Source: Acidiferrobacterales bacterium (GTDB taxonomy: Bacteria > Pseudomonadota > Gammaproteobacteria > Arenicellales > JAJDZL01). Taken from it: a stretch of 47,533 nucleotides of DNA. Within the stretch, counting starts at the first letter, position 1. The number at the start of each line of letters is the position of its first letter. Below, in pieces: positions 41,511-47,533 of the stretch. The stretch is taken from NCBI GenBank assembly GCA_028820695.1, contig JAPPIB010000026.1:1-47533 (forward strand), written 5' to 3'. Made by a program: the position numbers and the translations under genes. The notes beneath the pieces were generated by a model. That model saw only the letters and a program-made list of their open reading frames with translations, had not been told where the DNA came from and did not search any database.

Positions 41511-43037
41511 TCAGCCGCCGCGCTTGGGGTTTACGTCAACGCTCCCATGCTGTAATGAATCGGTTTGGTTCATGTACCGACTGGCGTCTTTGCCCTCATT
41601 ACCCGGGTGCTGTTCCTCTTTCTCAGAAATCTGTGATTGCTGTTCAGGCTGTAACAGCTGTCCGCTTTGCTGCTGAGCCTGTTCGTTCTGAGTGGCTTGA
41701 TGCAGTTCATCATCCAGACCGGTTGCGTGCTGGCCATCATTGTCGGAGTCTTGCCCTCCCAAATCCACGCCTGAATCATTGGCGGTATGCGGTAGTCCAA
41801 GATGTCCGGGTTCTGATTTCATCGAGTCTGGAACATTCGGGTCAAGCACGTGCTCTGGCAGGCGTCTGGTGTTGTCAGGAATGTTGCCCAGATGATGCGG
41901 TTCCTGCCCCGGTTGATGTCCGCCGTAGCCAGGTGCGCGGTCAGGAGTGTCACCCATTACGTGACCAGCTGCCGAACCGGGATGTTGTGCGTCTTCGCTG
42001 GTCAGCCTTCTCGATCGACGCTTGTCTTCGTGTTCCCTATCATCGTCGAAACCCGGCACACCACTTGGACTCTCAAGTAGATTGACCGCAATATTCGGAG
42101 CTTCCCCAGGCTGCAACACCACTACACGGGCATTACCCAATACCTTCCTTACGGTATTCCAATACAGAGTGTGCTGCGTTTGTTCTGGATTGACTTCGTT
42201 CCTCGCCAACAGCAACAAAAATGTATTGGCATTGCTACGAGATTGTTCAATGTGTGCTTCCGCCCTGGCAACTGTCTCATCGACAATTTTTGCTGCCACG
42301 CCATTCGCTTGCGCCAGAGTCAGTTTGCTTCTCTTCAACGCCGAATTTACAATCTCACGTCGCTGTGCCTTGGCATCATTGACTGTGCGAAACGCAGGCA
42401 CGACATCCAACGGTGGTGTGACCGACACCATATTCACCGAAACAATTTCAATTCCAGTTCCCAGCGAGTCGAGGCCGTCGGACAGTACGTCCATGATTGT
42501 GTCTTCGATATATTTCTTCTCCGTCACCAGTACCATGTATATGAACATATTCGAAATCAACCGCACAAAACTGCCCCGGATTTCCTCCCGCAGTATGTCG
42601 ATAGCGTTTGCGTGTCGAAAAAGGTATTTTTCGAGATTGGTGACCTTGTACTGAATTACAAATGTAGCGTCAACAAAATTGAAATCTCCAGAGATAGTGG
42701 ACATCTGGGGAAGAATTTGGGTATCAACCTGAATTGAATGCACCCGCGCTGTCTTGAATTTGTTGACACGCTCAACACCAAACGGAAAATGCCAGCGGAG
42801 CCCCGGCTGAACTTCGGCATCGACCAATTGTCCAAAGCGACGCTTGGCAGCTGTCTCATCCAAGTCCACCCGATAGAATCCAGATGCTACCACAGCCACA
42901 AGTGCGATGACGATAACGCCCAATCCGTAGTAAGCTAACGGAATGTTTCTGAGGTAGTCAAACGAACTCCGAATTACGCGAACGCTGAGCGTTTCGTTTT
43001 CCGATCCAGATTCGGTTATTTGTGGTTCATTCACCAT
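41511..43037 (-). CDS. HflK-like SPFH protein with long His/Gln/Asp-rich tail
   Basis: The 508-residue protein has a membrane helix (about 36-53), then SGFYRVDLDETAAKRRFGQL and the SPFH/band-7 domain to about 325, with VNMVSVTPPLDVVPAFRTVN and the coiled segment AKAQRREIVNSALKRSKLTL typical of HflK. From about 330 to 508 comes a hydrophilic tail rich in His, Gln, Asp and Gly (GYGGHQPGQEPHHLGNIPDN and onward), far longer than the E. coli HflK tail. Its start overlaps the hflC-like gene by 11 bases. The usual hfq-hflX or purA neighbours are absent, so this is probably a specialised paralogue and not the housekeeping FtsH regulator. The tail could bind metal. Confidence 0.85.
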   Translation of the reverse strand: MVNEPQITESGSENETLSVRVIRSSFDYLRNIPLAYYGLGVIVIALVAVVASGFYRVDLDETAAKRRFGQLVDAEVQPGLRWHFPFGVERVNKFKTARVHSIQVDTQILPQMSTISGDFNFVDATFVIQYKVTNLEKYLFRHANAIDILREEIRGSFVRLISNMFIYMVLVTEKKYIEDTIMDVLSDGLDSLGTGIEIVSVNMVSVTPPLDVVPAFRTVNDAKAQRREIVNSALKRSKLTLAQANGVAAKIVDETVARAEAHIEQSRSNANTFLLLLARNEVNPEQTQHTLYWNTVRKVLGNARVVVLQPGEAPNIAVNLLESPSGVPGFDDDREHEDKRRSRRLTSEDAQHPGSAAGHVMGDTPDRAPGYGGHQPGQEPHHLGNIPDNTRRLPEHVLDPNVPDSMKSEPGHLGLPHTANDSGVDLGGQDSDNDGQHATGLDDELHQATQNEQAQQQSGQLLQPEQQSQISEKEEQHPGNEGKDASRYMNQTDSLQHGSVDVNPKRGG

Positions 43038-43902
43038 TGAGTACTTTCAATAATTTGGAATCAGATTCGAGAAACAGTGTGGTTTGTTCCCCGATAATGG
43101 ATTCATAACTCTCCAGACTTCGGATGAAGCGATAGAATTCTGGATCTTTTGCATAGGCTTCGCCTAGGATTTGCAGCGATTCAGCTTCCGCCTCGCCCAG
43201 AATCTTTGTCGCTTCCGCATGTGCGCGTGCCAGTATCCTTTCATGTTCCGCGGCAGCCTTGGCTTCAATCTTGAGGGCTTCTTCCGCACCCTCGCTGCGA
43301 TATCTCGCAGCAATTCTTGCTCGCTCCGCCTTCATACGACTAACGACACTTGCTCGATTTTCCACCGGCAGGGTAAAGCCATTGATTTGCGAATACAGTA
43401 CGCCGACACCAAAATTCTCAATTGCTGTCTTATCCACTTGTTCGCGGATTGTTTCAGCGAGAAAGTGAAAATCAACTTTATCTATTCCTACGTTGATGAA
43501 ATCTTCAAGTGCGAGATTACCGACGATCGCACCTAGCCGCGCAACCATCAGATCGTGCAGTTTTGCCTCAGCTGTAACTTTATTCTGCACTGTCGCGACA
43601 AACTGCATGGGATTTACTACCTGCCATGTCAAGAACATTTCAATGATCACATTTTTCTCGTCATCCGTCAGCAGTTCCTGCGCGGTGCTTTTGAGAATTA
43701 ACTTTCGCATATCGACACGAATCACGCGATCGACCGGCCACGGCATTTTCACTTGTAGTCCAGGGTTACGGACTTCCTCCAAGGGTTCTCCGAAACGGGT
43801 GACGACTGCAACTTCAGTTTCGTCTACCGCAAATAAACTGGTACTGATAATCCAATACGCTAGTGCCAGCACGACTACGATTCCTACACTGCGTTTCATC
43901 AT
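43027..43902 (-). CDS. HflC-like SPFH protein
   Basis: The 291-residue protein has an N-terminal membrane anchor (VGIVVVLALAYWIISTSLF), then VDETEVAVVTRFGEPLEEV and the SPFH domain, and a charged coiled-coil (RASVVSRMKAERARIAARYR to AEATKILGEAEAESLQILGE). It ends with the HflC-type YRFIRSLESYESI. HflC and HflK form a large cage around FtsH in E. coli. Here the gene overlaps the permease-SPFH fusion gene by 4 bases (ATGA) and the HflK-like gene by 11, so the three should be made together in set amounts. Tandem ATGs at 43902 and 43899 are both possible starts. Confidence 0.9.
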   Translation of the reverse strand: MMKRSVGIVVVLALAYWIISTSLFAVDETEVAVVTRFGEPLEEVRNPGLQVKMPWPVDRVIRVDMRKLILKSTAQELLTDDEKNVIIEMFLTWQVVNPMQFVATVQNKVTAEAKLHDLMVARLGAIVGNLALEDFINVGIDKVDFHFLAETIREQVDKTAIENFGVGVLYSQINGFTLPVENRASVVSRMKAERARIAARYRSEGAEEALKIEAKAAAEHERILARAHAEATKILGEAEAESLQILGEAYAKDPEFYRFIRSLESYESIIGEQTTLFLESDSKLLKVLNGE

Positions 43903-46355
43903 TCATGCTCCGATTTGTCAGTTTCTACGTCATGTTCTGATCGGCCAAAGAGATTTGAGACACGACGCCATAGGGTGAGATTCTGCGGGGTTTTCTGCTC
44001 AGGTACAATGAACGTCTGACGGTTATTGTAAGCAGACTCGACGGTTTCATACCACAAAAGGTCCTGAAGTATGGACGGTGCCTCGCTGACCGATTCAGCT
44101 TTTGCAATGAAGGCTTGCTGCTCGGCCTGAGCTTTCATCACGCGGCCATCGGCCAAAGCTACATTGCGTCTGAGTTTGACATCTGCGTTGCCGACAGCAC
44201 GCGGTACCAATAGTGTAAATGAACGTTCCGCCTCCAGTATCGAAGTGGTACGATCCTGACTGGCATCTGTAACGTCTCTAAACGCCGGGATAGTCTCGGG
44301 TACCGGATGAATATCCACGACATTCACTGACAGTAGGCGGAGATCGTCCTGCATTTGCTGCTCGCCGCCGATCGTCCCCTGGTCATCTTGAAACGATATG
44401 TCGTGGTCCTCGGTATGCTGGGAATCGTGCCTAACCTGATTTGAGATTTTGAGATGCAGTATCAGCTCATGGAACATAAAGTGCTCGATCTCTGCGCGCT
44501 TTTTTGACAATAAGTCACTTAATTCATTGGTTGCAATGTATTCGCGCGCGATGGCCTGTATGTGATGGGCTATGCTATCTTCCCTGTTCTCGTATTCGTA
44601 GTAGAACATATATGGATTGGCTATGCTGTAATGAACCGAAATCAAAATCCGCAGCAGGCTTTCGTCACCGGACAGAAATTCAGCCAGAGAGGTCTTTTGC
44701 GAGCGCAGGTCGCCTTTTCTATGCCATTGAGTCCTTCGCGGCTTATTTGCGGCACCGTCTTGAATGATACTCACAGTTGTTTCTTCGACATTCAGGTTTT
44801 CTTTCAACCCCACGATTATTCGGTGTTGGACGGTGTGGGGATGTATGTCAATAGTTCCGAAAGGGGGAGGCGGCGCGTAATGAAGACCTGGCGCAAGCGC
44901 AGGCCATCGAACTTCGCCGAACAGCTTGCCGTAGCCAAGATAACCAACTGGAATCGCAGTTAAACCGGTAGCGAGATAGACACCCAGAACCAGTGGAACA
45001 CCGATCTGAACGAGCTTTGACCTAAGAGAAAATATCTCACGCATCCGCGCTCCTTTTGCCAGCCCGCTGACTTGCAGCACGGTAGAATTGATGTTGCCCA
45101 TCAGGTCGTGGTATCCAGACGCGGCGGCTCCCTTCCAGAAACGCCATGCGATCAAGATCGTCAACAGAGTTGCCCCTGTCCATTCCAAAAACCCCACGAA
45201 TCCCGAGCCTCTTCCCTCCAGGTTCAGGGCAATTTCCCAACCGAGGTAGATAAGCATTAGGTCAAGCGCAATACCACAGACCACGGCACCAAAGACAATG
45301 CTGCCGATATAGATCGAAACGAAGCGCAGTCCAAACTGCTGCATGAGGACGATGATGGTTGCCGTATTGGTAGCTGGACCGGTCATGAGAAAGACCAGCG
45401 CGGAACCCGGGCTGAACCCTTTGGCGACAAGTGCAGCGGCAATTGGGGTGCTGGCGGACGCACACATATAGAGCGGTACGCCGGCAACCAGCATCACGAG
45501 ATACATGCGCCAGCCGTAAAGACCATATTCCGCAATGTTATCTGGGACAAGAACCATGACCACACCGCTAAGCACCACGCCCACCACCAGTGCGAAGAGT
45601 ATGTCGTCCGCCATTTCAATGAACGCAAATGTAAACATGCGTTTTCCCACCCGACTCAATGGAACTGCATCCTGGACTTCTCGTAGCGGGAGAGCCAACG
45701 CGCTGCGGTCAAGCATCGGGCGATTCCACTCTGCGATGTGTGTCCAATTGATGAACTTGTTCCACATCCTTGAACTTGAAGCCTTAATTGACGTCATCAG
45801 CCCGCCAACTCCAACAACAGCAGGGTCTTCCTCAAAATCATGACTATGATCGTGGTCATGATGGTGGTGATGGTGATGATCCTGCTCCTTTTCGGTTCCT
45901 TTGGGTACCGGGTCGGGGCCGCGTATCATCGCGATCGAGCAGATTCCGGCAAGCAGCGCAGAGAAGAACGCACCGACGGGCCGAATGATCGCCATTATCG
46001 GTCCCATCAGTCCCCAGGTGACGAGAATTGAGTCCATACCAGTTTCTGGTGTGGTGATCAGGAAGGACATGCAGGCTGATCGACTCGCACCCTTCTTTCT
46101 GAGGGTTGCGGTGATGGGAATCACTCCGCAGGAGCATATAGGCAACGGCAGGCCAAATGCCGCAGCTGTCGTAACGCTCGCAAGCCCTTCTCGCCCCATA
46201 AGTCGGATAACGGTGCGTTGGGAAATCAGGACGTAGAGAACGCCCGCAAAGGCCAAACCGAATATGAAATACGGCGAAAGGAGAAGATAAACTTCCCATG
46301 CGCTTACGAGCACATGGAAAACCGCACCAATTACGGCAGTTATTATCGCTAGCAT
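43899..46355 (-). CDS. Metal permease (YraQ/SO_0444 type) fused to HflK-like SPFH domain
   Basis: This 818-residue protein is an in-frame fusion. Residues 1 to about 435 are a permease of the YraQ/DUF318 family: several membrane helices, the conserved PLPICSCGVIP with Cys74 and Cys76, FLITTPETGMDSI, and in the second half MCASASTPIAAALVAKG and LMTGPATNTATII. A cytoplasmic loop at about 156-175 contains seven consecutive His and HDHDHSHD, as in SO_0444-type Cu/Zn exporters. A further helix (about 451-470) leads into an SPFH domain to about 775, with KLFGEVRWPALAPGLHYAPP and DIHPVPETIPAFRDV, HflK-like. One open frame spans the junction. It heads the SPFH operon and lies downstream of a zinc-binding protein gene. 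Confidence 0.88.
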   Translation of the reverse strand: MLAIITAVIGAVFHVLVSAWEVYLLLSPYFIFGLAFAGVLYVLISQRTVIRLMGREGLASVTTAAAFGLPLPICSCGVIPITATLRKKGASRSACMSFLITTPETGMDSILVTWGLMGPIMAIIRPVGAFFSALLAGICSIAMIRGPDPVPKGTEKEQDHHHHHHHDHDHSHDFEEDPAVVGVGGLMTSIKASSSRMWNKFINWTHIAEWNRPMLDRSALALPLREVQDAVPLSRVGKRMFTFAFIEMADDILFALVVGVVLSGVVMVLVPDNIAEYGLYGWRMYLVMLVAGVPLYMCASASTPIAAALVAKGFSPGSALVFLMTGPATNTATIIVLMQQFGLRFVSIYIGSIVFGAVVCGIALDLMLIYLGWEIALNLEGRGSGFVGFLEWTGATLLTILIAWRFWKGAAASGYHDLMGNINSTVLQVSGLAKGARMREIFSLRSKLVQIGVPLVLGVYLATGLTAIPVGYLGYGKLFGEVRWPALAPGLHYAPPPPFGTIDIHPHTVQHRIIVGLKENLNVEETTVSIIQDGAANKPRRTQWHRKGDLRSQKTSLAEFLSGDESLLRILISVHYSIANPYMFYYEYENREDSIAHHIQAIAREYIATNELSDLLSKKRAEIEHFMFHELILHLKISNQVRHDSQHTEDHDISFQDDQGTIGGEQQMQDDLRLLSVNVVDIHPVPETIPAFRDVTDASQDRTTSILEAERSFTLLVPRAVGNADVKLRRNVALADGRVMKAQAEQQAFIAKAESVSEAPSILQDLLWYETVESAYNNRQTFIVPEQKTPQNLTLWRRVSNLFGRSEHDVETDKSEHE

Positions 46356-46807
46356 GACAAAAACTATATCACAAGAACAGTCTTGCTACTGCCCAAATCG
46401 ATGATTTTCAGCCTTTCAGTTGTTCATCTGCATCCCACCGGGACTTATCGAATACCATTTTGATCCAGTTCTGGATGAGCTCTGGTTAAACACCCACGCA
46501 AAAGGACTTGCAGACGTCGTAGACTTATACTCGGCTGACCGGGTACACCGAAGTGATGAAACCGAGTAATTGACCCGGATTTAATTGAATCAGTACAGAA
46601 AAAGTGGCTGATTCACAGCAAACGCGAATGGCGAATCAGCCATCGTGACTCATCAGGTAGTGCTGGTTGCAAGCACTGAGGTTCGAAGTTTGTTGCCCAA
46701 CGGTTTTGCCCATCCGTCGGCTCAATTCATTGCGAATTGTACGTTCTCATATGCGCATCAACGCGTGGTGAAAACAGCGGACTGGTGTTGAGCAGGCCAG
46801 TCGAAAA
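46356..46807. other. Gap between znuA and the permease-SPFH operon
   Basis: This 452-bp stretch should hold the promoter of the minus-strand permease-SPFH operon and the end of the znuA message. A strong minus-strand terminator lies at 46599-46642. A plus-strand frame at 46405-46569 is open for 54 residues but has no start codon or recognisable domain. I see no Zur-type palindrome. Confidence 0.5.
46599..46642 (-). terminator. Rho-independent terminator downstream of znuA
   Basis: On the minus strand TGGCTGATTC and GAATCAGCCA form a perfect 10-bp stem with an 18-base loop, followed by CTTTTTC. It lies about 165 bases after the znuA stop and separates znuA from the permease-SPFH operon. Confidence 0.75.
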
Positions 46808-47533
46808 CTAACTTGCATCGGCCAGGCAATCCTTCAGTGAAACCACCATGTTACGCAAAAGCTCGAAGTAGGCATCGGGACCTGGTTCAATATCTGCACC
46901 CAGCGGGTCCAGTGTTCCGATTTTCAGATCTGTGCCCTCAGCGAGAACTTCCAGAATACTTGGATTGAACTGTGGTTCCTTGAATGCGCAAGTTGCCCCG
47001 GTCTCGCGGATCGTCTCGCGCAGTTCCAACAGTCTCTTGGCACCTGCGGAACGCTCCGGATTCACAGTGACCGTCCCGACATTGTTAAGCCCGAGCATTT
47101 TTTCGAGGTACTGATATGCGTCGTGAAACACCACATACGGCGAGTCCAAAAAAGATTCTGACAAACTCCGTAGTTCCGTTTCCAACAAATCCAGTTTCTC
47201 AAGGGTAGTTTTCACGTTTGCAGTCAGTTGCGCCTCATGTTGAGGAAACAATTGCGCAAGCTGCTCGGCTGTTTCTTCGGTGATCACCCTGGCATTGTTA
47301 ACATCGAGCCAAATGTGCATGTCGTAGCGACCGTGCGCATGTTCTTCCTCCTCTCCGTGATGATCCTCATCCTCGGCCTCTCCGTGATCGTCTTCCTCCT
47401 CTCCGTGATGATCCTCATCCTCACCTTCAGCCCTTCCGTGATCGTCTTCTTCCTCTCCGTGATGATCCTCATCCTCGTCTTCAGCCCTTCCGTGATCGTC
47501 TTCCTCCTCTCCGTGATGATCCTCATCCTCACC
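46808..47533 (-). CDS. znuA: Zinc ABC transporter substrate-binding protein, 5' end cut by window
   Basis: About 241 C-terminal residues are visible; the signal peptide and first lobe lie beyond the window. ZnuA captures periplasmic Zn(II) for ZnuBC. Seen are a long His/Asp/Glu repeat (the flexible loop of ZnuA), then MHIWLDVNNARVI with a ligand His, VVFHDAYQYLEKMLGL with another, and the end region TLDPLGADIEPGPDAYFELL with the ligand Asp. CAFKEPQFNPSILEVLAEG is also typical. znuB and znuC are not in the visible part. The frame runs unbroken to the window edge. Downstream is the permease-SPFH operon, separated by a terminator. Confidence 0.93.
   Translation of the reverse strand, partial: GEDEDHHGEEEDDHGRAEDEDEDHHGEEEDDHGRAEGEDEDHHGEEEDDHGEAEDEDHHGEEEEHAHGRYDMHIWLDVNNARVITEETAEQLAQLFPQHEAQLTANVKTTLEKLDLLETELRSLSESFLDSPYVVFHDAYQYLEKMLGLNNVGTVTVNPERSAGAKRLLELRETIRETGATCAFKEPQFNPSILEVLAEGTDLKIGTLDPLGADIEPGPDAYFELLRNMVVSLKDCLADAS
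47351..47533 (-). repeat. znuA: In-frame 48-54 bp tandem repeat in znuA
   Basis: The unit starting ctctccgtgatgatcc (plus strand) recurs at 47351, 47399, 47453 and 47507, with periods of 48, 54 and 54 bases, nearly identical. It encodes copies of an 18-residue block DEDHHGEEEDDHGRAE plus two acidic residues. The array reaches the window edge and may continue. Confidence 0.92.

Noticed and set aside
46405..46569. Plus-strand 54-residue open frame upstream of the permease gene
   Set aside because: Reads like protein for a short stretch but has no start codon and no known relative; too weak to list as a gene or pseudogene.
47351..47533. Short tandem repeats as a CRISPR array
   Set aside because: Units are contiguous, in frame and encode a His/Asp/Glu loop of ZnuA; there are no unique spacers.

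Overview
The window reads as a chromosomal segment of a Gram-negative gammaproteobacterium. Three pieces of gene order support this: uvrC-pgsA followed by tRNA-Gly, tRNA-Cys and tRNA-Leu (the E. coli uvrC-pgsA-glyW-cysT-leuZ order), prfB-lysS, and lpxK-kdsB-low-molecular-weight phosphatase. I cannot name a genus from sequence alone. Lipopolysaccharide and lipoprotein-sorting genes show an outer membrane.

Layout. 1-10 kb is housekeeping: a LOG-family nucleosidase, three tRNAs, pgsA and uvrC, efp on the other strand, then a tightly overlapped minus-strand operon fdhD-lpxK-kdsB-phosphatase-YkuD protein-nagZ (lipid A, Kdo, peptidoglycan recycling). 9.8-29.4 kb is an anaerobic respiration region. 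A periplasmic FDH3-type formate dehydrogenase set (fdhD; DUF3305; DUF3306; ferredoxin; TorD-like chaperone; small TAT protein; alpha, beta and gamma subunits; small lipoprotein) is split in two by an oppositely oriented nitrate-reduction operon (fused narK, narGHJI, parvulin). Formate oxidised outside the membrane would feed quinone, and NarGHI would oxidise quinol with nitrate.

29.5-31.6 kb is a three-gene unit: an unknown protein, a secreted ankyrin protein and a TAT-exported Rieske-like protein that lacks one canonical histidine ligand. 31.6-36.2 kb is prfB (with its programmed +1 frameshift)-lysS-lolC/E-lolD on the minus strand. 36.3-39.3 kb is pntAB transhydrogenase. 39.5-41.3 kb holds an orphan amino-acid-type binding protein and a small membrane protein.

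41.5-47.5 kb is the most unusual part. A minus-strand set encodes a protein in which a YraQ/SO_0444-type metal permease with a histidine-rich loop is fused in frame to an HflK-like SPFH domain. It is translationally coupled to an HflC-like and an HflK-like protein, the latter with a long His/Gln/Asp-rich tail. Just upstream is a ZnuA-type zinc-binding protein, cut by the window edge, with an 18-residue His/Asp/Glu repeat. Together these suggest a metal-linked SPFH membrane complex that I do not recognise as a described system.
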